Assembly: GCA_014529385.2 (NCBI GenBank)
Contig: CM043968.1
Coordinates: 9,610,648-9,674,647 of the forward strand
Reading direction: 5' to 3'
Source: Adiantum capillus-veneris
Lineage: Eukaryota; Streptophyta; Polypodiopsida; Polypodiales; Pteridaceae
Length of the DNA: 64,000 bases
The notes below the pieces were generated by a model that saw only the letters and a program-made list of their open reading frames with translations, ran no database searches and had not been told where the DNA came from. Both the position numbers and the translations under genes were made by a program. The stretch's first letter is position 1. Each line of letters begins with the position of its first letter. This document shows positions 11,930 through 27,599 of the stretch, in pieces.

Positions 11930-13420
11930 CATTCTCTGCAATGAAATATTATGATCACCTACTCCTGGCCAAGATGTTTGCAGACGGCTCCCTTCTTTTT
12001 TTGAAAGCGTGCCCTCAGGTACTCAAGAAGGTGCTAGAGATTATGCAGACATTTGCTCTGGCTTTGGGGTCGAAGTGTAGTATTAAGAAGCCTAGACTGA
12101 TCTCCTTGATGGAAAATGACTCATTTGACCCATCAGTCGACCCTTGGGGGTGGACATCACACACAAGCAAAAGTTCCAATGGGTCTTGGAGAAGATCCAG
12201 AGAAAAATGAGAAGATGGGAGTATGTGTTGCTTCCTTTCTTGAGCCGGGTCAAAGTGATCAATTCATTTATGCTTCCTTATATTGCCTTCACCAGTCCGA
12301 TCCTCAAAATAGACAAATGTAACTGGAAGGAGTTATTGAAACTTGTTAAAAGATTCTTATGGAAGAACAACACTAAAGTCTCATTGCCATGGCAATGGGC
12401 AAAGTGGGAACCTATCGCTCGACCGGTACTTCAAGGTGGCCTTGGAATTCTCAACCCTGCTGCTCATGTTGAGGCCCTATGTGCCAAGTTCGTGGTCTCA
12501 ATCGCAAAACAAGACTAGTCTTGGACTATCATGACCAAGGATATGATACACAAAGCAAAAGTATGCTCTAAAGGTGGTCAGTGGAAAGGGATCAAGATGC
12601 ATGGCAAAATATTAGCCCTGATATTGTTCTAGCTTGAGACTGAGTGGCATCATGGAAGAGCTGATGTGAAAATGAAATGAAGCAACATGGGTAGAGAATG
12701 GGGTGAATTAACCAGATACTTCCAGAACTCCATCTCGCACTGCTCCCCTTAGCTGTCTAATTTTGATGGTGTAATTTTGAACCCTTATTGGAGAGAAATT
12801 GCATGAAGGATGAACAATAAAGGACTCCAACAGTTGATTCACTTATGGGATGGAAACAACAAATGCTCAAAATTCTCTGACTAGTTGGCTATCCAGTTTC
12901 AACTTAATGACACTGAGAAGCTACTTGTCAATGGAGATGTAGAGGCCTAAACAACATTCTGATGTCGATTTGGGAATCACTTTTGAGTGGAAAGCTTGGA
13001 AATGGCCCATGAGAAACCAATTCTTTAAACCACATACCAAGGGCATTTACCAAGCATTAATGCATGAGGCTGATTGGTTTGCCCCTCTAAACAAACACTA
13101 GAAGAAACATTGGTCGGAAGCTCGATGGGTCGAGGTCACGAAGAACATCTGGAATCTAGAGTGGCCTCATTTTATGATAGTATTTCTATGGAAGGTGTTG
13201 TGGGGGGCTTTGCTGACAGGCGTCAAGATTCAAGCACGGGGCATCGGGTCTGATAGGTGTTCAGAAAGCAGATTGGCTAGCAAAGACCTCGCCCACCTTT
13301 TCATGGAATGCCCGACAATTAGAGGCGTGACAAGGGGTGGCAAGGAAGGTGTGCAAATGGATACAAAGAACGTGGAAGATAGGGCTTTTCAAGAAGGATT
13401 TGTCCCTTGGTAGGAAACAA
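11930..13420 (+). pseudogene. LINE (non-LTR retrotransposon) RT 3' half, decayed
   Basis: Frames in this region give the LINE RT motif AKMFADGSLLFLKACPQVLKKV (written in part; the catalytic FADD reads FADG, about 11970-11990), then GSKCSIKK, the thumb region QRKMRRWEYVLLPFLSRVKV (about 12195) and LPWQWAKWEPIARP...GGLGILNP (about 12385-12460). Further on, a zinc-finger-like end is seen (FLWKVLWGALLTGVKIQARG, LAHLFMECPTIRG, about 13180-13320). Several stops and frameshifts separate the parts. The 5' half (endonuclease) is absent. Confidence 0.8.
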
Positions 13421-17982
<4,562 letters not shown>

Positions 17983-18360
17983 GCCTACACACATTCTTAT
18001 GAGCGGTGGCTTCTCCTAGCAAAAAAATGCTTTGAGCCCACCAAAGGCCCGCCACACCCTTGCACCCAACCATTGTGACTCCCACCAATGCCATCGTAAC
18101 GTCACCATACTTGCCTAAATGGTCACCCTCGGTGAGAGCCATTTACTTGGAGGGAAGAAACCTTATTGGCTGTGACAGGAGGACAACATGATAGATGCAG
18201 TTGACTTTTGTCTTCAACGATGTGATACCAGCACAGTTGACTTTTGTCTTCAGCATTGTGATACCGATTGGATCTGCAGCATGTGCAGTGTGCGCTTACT
18301 ATGGATAGGTGGTGAAGTTTAGCTCTCAACCAGCCACCCATCGAGACCAAGGCATGCGCA

Positions 18361-18518
<158 letters not shown>

Positions 18519-18735
18519 GATGGGTCCCAACCAACCCTCTCAAGTGCCTTCCCTACTTCTCTGACAATAGTCTCTCCTATCTCCCCGTTTTTGGCTTGCT
18601 TAAAAGAGGCCCCACCATGGTCTCAAAAAAGGTTATTATCTATGGGGGGTAATATAAGACTATGGTCACCTGACTATTCCATCCTCGGGTGATCATTGGT
18701 ACCTTAGCAAGTGTCGCTTGTGCCCTATTTGCCAC

Positions 18736-18740
<5 letters not shown>

Positions 18741-18814
<74 letters not shown>
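18741..18814 (+). repeat. (TC)n microsatellite
   Basis: 37 TC units; strand phase is opposite to the GA tracts upstream. Confidence 0.97.
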
Positions 18815-18816
<2 letters not shown>

Positions 18817-19966
18817 CCATCTCTCAGAGTCACTCTATCATATACATATCGATACATAGATATATCATTGTCTATAGAATATCTCCATGTCTTTGCATAT
18901 ATCAAACCATCTTCATTGAGACATCTATCTCTTCATAGAATCTCTATCTATTATGAGAAAGTACTTAACAATAATGCAGTCTCATTAACTAATTCATGTC
19001 CTGTCTAATCACTCAATTCCACTACATCTAACATAGAGTGACCTTGATAATGACATATATTTGCCATTTGATCTCCTTCAAGGTGAAGTCTCTAAATAAC
19101 AAGTTCCACCCAAATTTAGGTCTTGTTTGCCAAGCTCATGGCACATATCCTAAGATGGTATGCAGTGCTCATAGGCTATCCTAATTGTGTTGGCCAAGGG
19201 GTATTAGTGGTACACCTTTGTATAAAATGTTATGCCCCCACCCCGTTATCCAAGTAACATTTGTTATGCATTCCATAAATTGAATGTACAATATATGATA
19301 TACCTCAATGCATAAATCGACTCCACTCTAGGGAGATTACTACCACGACGAATCTTCAGTATGAAGCACCTCTGGATCTGATTTGATAGAGAATCATATG
19401 AAAAGATAGACCTCTCAATGTAAATAGGCATATCTCTTTGTGGGTAGCAAAGCTAGTTTTCCTGCTTCTCACAACATCATCCACAAATTATTTTGACAGA
19501 GGGTCATTGTCTTGAAGATAGATAAGCTCGCTCTCTGCAAAAGTCTCAGATGAGGTCACGATAAGGATGCCGTTAATTTGTTACCTTTGTCGCCCCTTCT
19601 TGAGCAAGATTGCAATACACAAGTGTCGAGGGTTCATCCCCATCATTTGACTGTGGATTGTCAATTCAAAAGAATTTTTTTTCAACATTTGGAAATAGAG
19701 AAGTGAATGGTGTTGGCCTTCACTTCAATGAGCATACATAACCTCATTTGTTTACGGGCTGTTGACTTCTAATTATCCCACACATCCAAGGAGACGCAAA
19801 GATGACCCATGTGCTAGTCCAACGAGGGCCATGTTCCTCAAATGTCAGGCCAACTTCTTCTTCCTCACCCACGACTGCCCCCCCATCCCCTCCTCCCCTC
19901 CCATTGCCACCTTCAACTTCACTGACTTCAAGCACATAAGAGGACTCAAAGAGATCAAAGTAGTCG
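18815..19966. other. no gene seen
   Basis: AT-rich at first, C-rich with polypyrimidine runs near 19,860-19,960. That pyrimidine-rich stretch ends in a CAG at about 19974 just before the coding-like block at 19.97 kb and could be a splice acceptor region. No other feature found. Confidence 0.4.
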
Positions 19967-20557
19967 ATGCCAGCAGATTTTGATGACCCTTCAAATGAAC
20001 ATATAGAGGTATATCCCTTAGCAAAAGATGAAAATTTACTGGAGAATGGTGTGGTCAGCTATGAAGAAGTCATTGAGACCTTAGATGCTACTAGAACTTC
20101 TTTTTCATTAGAGCAAAGTGTGAAGGATCCTCCTAATTATGGCAGGCAATTAGAGGCAAGCTCATGCAGTGGAAATGCTGTGACAATTGCAGAATGTACT
20201 GCTATGGGACATGGGGATTCATAATTGGAGGTTTTTGTGTTGTCAATAAATGCATGTCAGGAAGACCAAAGCAATGTTGAAGGTTTTCCATTACCTTTGT
20301 GTAAGCCTGATGGAGGCTCTGTTTTTTTTAGTGGTTCATCCTCACATGTACAGGGTATGTCAATACATCAACCACATTTGCTGCAAGTGAATCTGGATTG
20401 CAGTGGTCGGAGGTTACTGCTTATCTTCCTTTGTCCACTCTCTCATCCTCATCAATCATACTTCCAAGCTCCCGACAGGGAAGCTGGGGCTTATCTCTTG
20501 CATCGAGCTCGATCAAAACATCAAGTGGATCCTCTTGCAAGGGGTGGAGGAATGTAA
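19967..20557 (+). pseudogene. possible host-gene exon, unknown function, one in-frame stop
   Basis: One frame stays open for about 195 codons except for a TAA at 20222-20224. The first half is acidic (VVSYEEVIETLDATRTSF) and codon use looks protein-like, unlike neighbouring DNA. It is preceded by a C/T-rich stretch ending CAG (about 19974), consistent with an intron acceptor. From about 20400 another frame looks equally plausible (Ser-rich), so a second intron boundary or a frameshift may lie there. I do not recognise the protein. Alternative: captured exon carried by a transposon. Confidence 0.35.
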
Positions 20558-20680
20558 AATCATAAAAGAGCCCACTTCAGACATCAAGAGCTTCATCTCC
20601 AAGGTCACACATTGAGAAGGATGGGTACAATAGTGCAAATGAACAAAATCCTTGGATAGTGGCCCCCTAAGAAAATGAAC

Positions 20681-20793
<113 letters not shown>

Positions 20794-20924
20794 GAGTTGA
20801 AATTAGATGCTCAAGAGGTTTGGAGGTGCAACGGATGGCTGAAGATGGGAACCGTCTCTTTCGTGCAGTAGCAGATCAGGTCTATGGAGGTTCTGAAATT
20901 TAGTCACCTATATTTGTCTTGAAG

Positions 20925-21560
20925 GCATGTGGCTCTATGTAAGTGCTCAAGGAGCTTCCTATCTGGAGTGTGGACTCTTGGAATGCGCTGCACCTGGAAT
21001 ACACACAACAGGAGCATGTCCAAAAATCTCTAGGCTATTTTCAACTGCCTATCAAGAGTGCGGACTCTTGAAATGCATTGGTTGCAAGATATTCCATAAG
21101 AGAAAGCTCTAGTCCATTTCCAACAAATGCAACCACCTACGCATGCATCTTGAAGACATGTGGCTCTACGTAAGATGCTGATATGAGCACAAAAGTTTAT
21201 ATTGTTAGTCAGAGGGTGTTGAAAAAGATGTTGTGCTTGGCACTATCTTGGTTGATATGTATGCCAAATGTGGTGTGCTTGAGAAAGCACCAAAAGTACT
21301 CGAGGAGCTTCCAGTTGCCTCTTGGAATGTATTCATTGGAAAATGTGCACAACAAGAGCAGGTCTAAAAAGCTCTAGGCTATTTTCAGTGGATGCAAGGC
21401 ATTGGAATGCACTAGTCACGAGATACATGTGTGCAACAAGAGCAATGTTAGAGGCTATTGAAAAACGATGTCATGCTTGGAATTGTCTTGGTGGATATAT
21501 ATGCCAAATGTGGTACCCTTTTACAAAATCACAAAAAGCTGCTACAACATGTGTTAATAA
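20925..21560 (+). pseudogene. pentatricopeptide-repeat (PPR) gene fragment, decayed
   Basis: Plant PPR proteins bind organelle RNA through tandem repeats of about 35 residues. Across three frames this region gives several repeat signatures: DVVLGTILVDMYAKCG (about 21221-21270) followed by VLEKAPKVLEELPVASWN; a second DVMLGIVLVDIYAKCG near 21465-21510; and degenerate CILKTCGS and SWNAL pieces at 20930-21170. At least four frameshifts and several stops are present, and no start or organelle-targeting sequence remains. PPR families of this P-L-S type are large in vascular plants, so a processed or partial duplicate is likely. Confidence 0.75.
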
Positions 21561-21760
21561 GTGACCCTTAGTCAGAGGCGACACAATAATTTGAATGCAC
21601 GAGGATTAAGAATGGTGCTCAAAAGTAGCCAAGCCATAGCTGCTAGATTGATGCAAGTGGAAGGGCTCAATGATTTGTTCATGAAGCTACCAAGTATTTT
21701 TAAGGCAAACATATCTAGTTGTAGGATATCATATGTGCATATCGCACTTATCTCTGTCCC

Positions 21761-21986
21761 CTACCACTGCAAAAGAGCCTCTCTGCTCTTCCATACCAAA
21801 GCTTTGGTGATGCAGCTTCAGCCTTCGCCTTGGCCATCGTGCCTCCCATATGCACCTACCACGCTCAAAATGGTCCTCTACCACTGTAAAAGAGTCCTCT
21901 TGGCTCTTCCCTATCAAAGCATGGTAACACAGCTTCAGGCTTTGCAATGTCCACTCCGCCTCCACTATCATGTATGTTTCAAGTAG
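21761..21986 (+). repeat. 117-bp imperfect tandem duplication
   Basis: CTACCACTGCAAAAGAG at 21761 recurs as CTACCACTGTAAAAGAG at 21878, and the following about 90 bp match with scattered substitutions. The period of 117 bp is 39 codons, and the frame 21561-21986 is open across both units, but I recognise no domain. Confidence 0.7.
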
Positions 21987-22371
21987 TGCGGTCACACGGA
22001 AGGTTAAATGCAACCTGTATACATTGACGATAGACATTTAATCGCACGGTGAGTAAGCATTACCATTTTTTCATTTTTGACACTGAGAACGCAGTTATGA
22101 ACACGTTGAAAATTGCACGCTGGTGTGGATTATACAAATTGGGGAGGACTATACAAAGTCCCCCATGCAAGGAGTCTAGCATGTTTCCTTTTTTAAAACA
22201 TAAAAATGGAGCAACAAACAATTAATAATATTGACATCTTGTATGATTACGAACATTGAGCTTGACAAAACTCTAGTCCTTCTTGTGGGCTTTTTGCGAG
22301 GTACACTTCCGAAACGCTACGATCGGTATCCCAAACACACTCATGTAAACAAAATGTAACAAGCTTTGATG

Positions 22372-22412
<41 letters not shown>

Positions 22413-22908
22413 CATGTGTGTATGCGCGCACGCTTCATTTTAATGTCTCTCCTCCCAGTTAATAAATATCTTACACATATTTAATAGCATCAAATAATAG
22501 AACTTGTCAATTTTTTTCTTTTGAGAAGTGTTGACATGGCATATGCAGTTCTTCAATACTTTGCTCGATCTCAATTCGATGCGAAAACAGCTAACGAAGC
22601 CCTCTGGTTGATTTCTCATTCTCTTCACGGACCCAAAAAAACAAGGTGAGAATTCAATATGGCATAAGGCTATTGACAAGAATTTCCTAATAAAAAGCTT
22701 CTTTGAGAAAAATAGAAAGTGACACTATTATTTTTAAACATGTAGTGTCTCAATACGATATTATGTTTTTTTTAAAAAAGTGTAACAATGAAGTATTTAC
22801 ATTACAATATATTCCAATGGCATAAAAATTAATATTTGACACAAAACTCAATGTCCCTCTTTAAAGGTCTTTAAAAAATAAACTAAAATTTTCATTAGCT
22901 TGTCACGT
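21987..22908. other. no gene seen
   Basis: AT-rich, with a (CT)17 tract at 22376-22409. No supported coding region on either strand. Confidence 0.4.
22376..22409 (+). repeat. (CT)n microsatellite
   Basis: 17 CT units. Confidence 0.95.
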
Positions 22909-23036
22909 GGCATTAAATCACAAGTTTTTTCCAATGGTCCATATTTGCACCCAAAACTCCACCCTTCACTAGAAATGGCATTAATTCACACGTTTTTTCC
23001 AATGGTGCACCCAAAAATCCACCCTTCACTAGAAAT
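22909..23036 (+). repeat. 68-bp tandem duplication upstream of the SAL1-like exon
   Basis: GGCATTAAATCACAAG...CCAATGGT...CCACCCTTCACTAGAAAT (22909-22976) is repeated at 22977-23036 with an 8-bp deletion and a few substitutions. Confidence 0.8.
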
Positions 23037-23363
23037 GCAACCCTGAGTTGAATATTATAAGTTATAGTATAGATATAGATTCTCAAATTTGGTCAGAGTC
23101 TGCGTTTTTGCCAAAGGCATTTACCCGAGCCAATGGCGGATTTTGCGTAGTGTCAGGGGCATGGCTATGATTGTAGGTGCAGGCTCGGCCAACCTAACTG
23201 CTGCATTTGAGGATGCGCACGGTACTTGCCCCCATATCGTTCAAAGAGGCTTAAGTGCAGAATGTAGCGCTTATCTTTCCTTTCTCAAGAAGCGAAGGAG
23301 AGCTCACTGCAGCAAGGGAATATTTCATGTTGCGAAGGTGTCGAGCAGTATGGGGACCTCACA

Positions 23364-23517
23364 TTGGATGGACAGGGAAGGTATGATCAAGAGCTTGAAG
23401 TGGCAGTTAGGGCTGTGCAACTCGCTTGCATTCTCACGCAGCGCACTCAAGAACGTATTCTGCGGAATGAAGAAAAGGCTGACTTAAAACTGGATCGGTC
23501 TCTTGTCACAGTTGCAG
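23364..23517 (+). pseudogene. SAL1/HAL2-like 3'(2'),5'-bisphosphate nucleotidase, N-terminal exon fragment
   Basis: SAL1-type phosphatases remove the 3'-phosphate of PAP, a chloroplast stress signal. The exon reads MDGQGRYDQELEVAVRAV, then QERILRNEEKAD and DRSLVTVA, which matches my memory of the family N-terminus (helix with ELxxAxxAV..A, then SPVTVAD). The frame ends at GCA G|GTGCCT (23517/23518), a plausible splice donor splitting the Asp codon of VTVAD in phase 1. Upstream the frame is closed by TAG at 23265; a second frame (from 23089) could supply a transit peptide after a 1-nt shift. No later exon was found in the next kilobases, so it is a fragment or a gene with very large introns. 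Confidence 0.5.
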
Positions 23518-25159
23518 GTGCCTATTTGTTCTTGTTTGCTTTAAAAAGTAATCAAGGGTCTCCTTGTTTGCTAACAAAATGTTAGTGGTCGTGGCTGTTG
23601 TGTATCGTGTTAAGCTAAGAAGTGATGCCATGATTATCTATAAGCATGAGACAACAGCCTGGTGTGCGTCAGTCTTATAGGGAAACATTATTATTCTGGT
23701 GAAGGCTGGTTTTGTTTATTGTTGATTGTTTATTGGCGAGTTCAGACTATTCTGAACTTATGAAGGTATATATATTGTTGTTGTTTACTTTTGATCATTA
23801 CCTCACCTGACATGCGATGGTGGTATCAATTGGCGGTATCGAATAGTTACCTATTCCTTATTGAAAAGATAGAGGTTATTTAACCTTGTTGAAAAATTAT
23901 CAGTGCCTGAGTGGACTTTTGATTGGATGGCTTGCAAACTGCTTTGAAAGGCACCTATGTTCAATTGAAAATGACAATTTTATACGGCAATACTCCAAAT
24001 GAGATGTGTGAGGCACCTTTCCTCTAGATTCAATCTCCCTTGAAACATGCTGAGAGAAAATAAATCTTCTTATGAGTTGCCGCATAGGGCATGTACAATT
24101 CATGGACCATTCATCTCGTTTGAGCATCTAATTCTTAATCTCTGGAAAATGGAAGGTGCTATCTTGCCAAATTTGGGTGAATATGTAAGAAATGTTTTCA
24201 ACAATAGTTGGCATCTCAAACATCCAATGTTGCCTATCAAACTTGGGGAAATTTCTCCCTACTCAAAAATCTCTAGTGCGAACGTTGAACTTGATGATCC
24301 CTTGACTCGACCTTGACCTGATGAAAAACTACCAAATACCATACCAATCTGTGATCTTCCAGATCATTAGACAAGCAATTTTCGAACGCGGCTCTTCTCT
24401 CATGAATACTCGAGAGGGAGTGTTCTTTGTTAGAGTCATCCTTATCTGTAGAGATAAGCAACAACGCATGTCATGTATTTTGCAATGATGTGACTCTTTA
24501 TCAAAGACTTGCCCTCTCACACGAATTTGAGGGTCTTCCGTACAAGACCCAAGAGTTAGTTTGAATTTATTTAATTTCTTACGAAACAACAAGGGAGATT
24601 TTCTGTTTCTATGGTTCTCATCCCACTGCAGAGGTTACATTTTTCAGAGACCAGAGGATAAGCTTCCAGCTTGCATTGCTGACTCTTATCATCCGTTGTA
24701 AAATATCTTATGGATATATCTTCTTGCATCTACAAAGTTGGGGTAAAACTCCTGCTTTGAACTTCTTCATCTTGTCTACAATAGAAAGGTTCATGAATGG
24801 GAAAACCGATCCCACTCTTCTCAGATGCTTGCCTCAAAGTGTAGCTGAAAAAATTGCTCGGAAAAGTCAGTCTTGATTTGGTTAAATTTTATAGCATCTC
24901 AAGTGAATAGCCCAATGTGATCCCATTATTTATTTTGGCTTGAAGTATTTATTTGACTTATTTGTCAAAACTTGGGTAGGTTAATTTGCTAAAGTGAGTA
25001 TATAAGTACACTTAGTCCCCATAGTAAAATATACTAATTCATTGCCAAGGTTGGTTGGTTCTAGAGGATGTGTTCGCAGATTCAGTTCCAGGAATCCCGA
25101 TCAAAGCTGTGGCTCTTTGATACCTTGGTAGCTTCAAATATGCTCTATGGGGTTTAGGT
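23518..25159. other. no gene seen
   Basis: Mostly AT-rich. It would be intron 1 if the SAL1-like exon belongs to a real gene. I looked for the expected next exon (a segment with VQA and the catalytic EED) and did not find it. Confidence 0.4.
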
Positions 25160-26423
25160 TTGGGGACCCTCTGTGGGTCACGATGGGTGGAGAGGTATGG
25201 AGAGGCCCTTGGTATCTATGATCTCTCGGTTGATTAGAGCCAAGGCCTCCATGCCACACGAGATCATTAAAGTGGCGTTAGTAGCCCCTCCTATGGAGAT
25301 AGAGGCACTTACCATATCAGTCTTCTTTAAAGTTTATGCACAGCTTTTGGGATACTACCTGAAGCACATATGCCAGATTGGCCCTTGAGTCCTCCAGACA
25401 ATTAGCTTTACAGAGGGACACATCATGCTGGTATGCGCAAATGTCATCATGGTTCTAGATATATGGCTTCAACATGGACAGCTTGCCTCCCTTCCAGTAC
25501 TCTCTTGATGCACCATCGTTGTCTCTTACAGGGGTGGAGATTACTAGACTCATTCGCCAGGACCTGACTTGGCTGGGCTGAACACAAGGAGGACATGGAT
25601 AGAGCTGACACAGGACTTGGGCACGAAGATGGCTTTTTATAGAGCATCTTCTTCAACTCACAGGGGATGGGTTTGTGATTCGACCCAGCTACATGCATAC
25701 ACATCTATCTCATGGGTTACGATGTGTCATTGATCAGATACGGACACCTTCACACCAGATTGGGATTGAGACTGATAGATTTAGAGGGATACCAACAGCT
25801 AATAGGATATGCTGCCTATGCCATACAGAGCCAGAGACGGAGATGTATAATATACGTCAGTGCACAATGTATTATGAGATACGAGGTCACTTTCACTGTC
25901 TGTTCAGGGAAGCCTTCGGACCCTGTTCTAGAGTCATGAGCTATCAGGACCAGAGATGTCTTGGAATGTATCTACTTGAGTTACACAGACACAAAATAGT
26001 TTATTGAGGAGATCTGGAGAGAGACAATCCCAGAGACAGATTACCGATTTCTTCACACCAGACACTGGTAGATAGATAGAGGAGCAGCCGCCACTGCAAA
26101 GCTCAACTCATACTCACACCCACGGTACTCTCATTGACTGAGCGTTGGAGCTAGGGAGATCGAGAGACCCACGACTGAGGAGAGGAGCTTCACAACATCA
26201 ACGGAGACTACAAGAGAGGATTTGAGCCATACTATCTCAACATCGAAAGTACAGATGAGGATGGATTCATCACCGATTGTTTTTTTCCCTTGTATTGGGC
26301 ACCCATTGTATCATTGATCACACATACCCCACACAGTTTGAGCTAATAGCACTTTTAGATTCAATTTAGGATTGGTCTTATAGGTCATTTTGCCTTTTGA
26401 AGACGTTAATATATCATTTCATT

Positions 26424-26426
<3 letters not shown>
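25160..26426 (+). pseudogene. LINE ORF2 C-terminal end with zinc-finger-like motif and 3' UTR
   Basis: The 5' part is frame-broken (RYGEALGIYDLS about 25190; MPHEIIKVAL about 25250). A frame at 25675-26007 is clearer: MHTHLSHGLRCVIDQIRT, then a Cys-rich finger CCLCHTEPETEMYNIRQC and DQRCLGMYLLELHRHK. This is the C-terminal end seen after RT in plant LINEs. The last residues continue in a +2 frame and end QRQITDFFTPDTGR (stop TAG 26073-26075). The 3' UTR follows up to a (TC)n tract at 26427. An antisense copy of the same 3' end lies at 28250-28763. Confidence 0.75.
26031..26054 (+). other. PIP-box-like motif QRQITDFF at the LINE C-terminus
   Basis: The eight codons fit the PCNA-binding consensus Q-x-x-(I/L/M)-x-x-(F/Y)-(F/Y) exactly, with Thr-Asp at positions 5-6 as in high-affinity PIP boxes. 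The motif is the last recognisable part of ORF2. The antisense copy (28715-28757) keeps RQITDFFTP but has Met for the first Gln. Confidence 0.6.

Positions 26427-26478
<52 letters not shown>
26427..26478 (+). repeat. (TC)n tract at the 3' end of the LINE
   Basis: 26 TC units directly after CATTTCATTTCA. The antisense copy of this LINE has the same tract at the same place (28250-28322 on the plus strand as AG), so the dinucleotide run belongs to the LINE 3' end. Confidence 0.85.
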
Positions 26479-26480
<2 letters not shown>

Positions 26481-26516
26481 CCTTGGTTCAACGCTTCCGC
26501 ATCGTCAACTTTGACA

Positions 26517-26528
26517 TGGTATCAGAGC
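26517..26528 (+). other. primer-binding site (initiator-Met tRNA type) of an LTR element remnant
   Basis: TGGTATCAGAGC is the standard plant PBS. It directly follows ...TTTGACA, which ends like an LTR. Only about 30 bp of that LTR remain between the (TC)n tract and the PBS; the rest was probably lost when the LINE end was joined here. Confidence 0.7.
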
Positions 26529-26640
26529 TTTGGAGGAGACTTGCAACGCATGCAATTTTCGATGCCTTAGTGCTTGGAGATTTCCAATGCACAGAGCTCT
26601 CATGATGCTCGAGGGAAAGCCCATGTGATTTGAGCAACCA

Positions 26641-26875
26641 ATGGTGTCCATTGATCCAAAGCAATTTGCTTTACCTGGACAGGAACTTGGCCAAGGGAGT
26701 AATGAACAGGCTATGCGTCAGACCCTTCCGTCACCTACTTCATATTCAGGTTATTTTGGAGGTGGTTCAGCGTTTGAAGCTATGGCTAGACCTTCCACAA
26801 GTTATATGCTAGGGAATGTGTTTGGGACAATGCAACCAGGCATGGCTAACCCTATGTATGGGAAGTCTGTTTCTA
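26641..26875 (+). pseudogene. gypsy gag fragment (family of copy A)
   Basis: The frame MVSIDPKQFALPGQELG... contains SGYFGGGSAFEAMA and MANPMYG, matching the gag N-terminal part of copies A (HPGYFGGGSVFQSMA) and B (GYFVGGSLFQSMAG). The fragment stops where unrelated sequence begins at about 26875. Confidence 0.65.
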
Positions 26876-27250
26876 GAGCATGTTTTTTTATTTGATTTCA
26901 TTGGTTTCTATATTTTCCTGTTGTCCTTAATCGTGTTCCTTGTCTTCCTCGATTTCTTAGGTTCTCTGCATTGGGTTGTTTGGGTTTGTTGTTGGCTGCT
27001 TGTTGCTTTTCTCTCTACTCGCTCTACTAGGTTCTACCTCGGCAACCAGCATGGCTAACCCTATGTATGGTATGGTCTGTTTCTAGAGCATGTTTTTTTA
27101 TTTGATTTCATTGGTTTCTATATTTTCCTGTTGTCCTTAATCGTGTTCCTTGTCTTCCTCGATTTCTTAGGTTCTCTGCATTGGGTTGTTTGGGTTTGTT
27201 GTTGGCTGCTTGTTGCTTTTCTCTCTACTCGCTCTACTAGGTTCTACATC
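26832..27250 (+). repeat. 210-bp tandem duplication, nearly identical units
   Basis: GCAACCAGGCATGGCTAAC (26832) recurs as GCAACCAGCATGGCTAAC (27042), and the two units (about 26832-27041 and 27042-27250) differ at only a handful of bases. The unit starts in the gag fragment and includes the join to non-gag sequence, so the duplication is younger than that join. Nothing recognisable lies between 27251 and 27494. Confidence 0.9.
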
Positions 27251-27490
27251 GGGTTCCAAAAGGTGGTTTTTATCAGAGCCTCCTTCAGTGCCTTCTTGAA
27301 GTTCCCTTTCCACCTTTGGTCCTCATGAGCAACCTTGAGCAAGTGGTTTTTTACCTTGTCTTTATTTTTCCTACAGTTTTCCATGTGGCTACTTGTATCT
27401 AGTTTTTACAGATTGTTTCCTTTCTCACTACTTTGTAATCAGTGATGTACTTGCCTCAGAATCGGACCATTTGGGCGTTCGTAGAAATAA

Positions 27491-27494
<4 letters not shown>

Positions 27495-27556
<62 letters not shown>
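27495..27556 (+). repeat. (AG)n microsatellite
   Basis: 31 AG units, directly before a LINE RT fragment. Confidence 0.97.
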
Positions 27557-27558
<2 letters not shown>

Positions 27559-27599
27559 CATGTGGCCATGTCTCTCTTATTGCGCCACATGACCCCACA

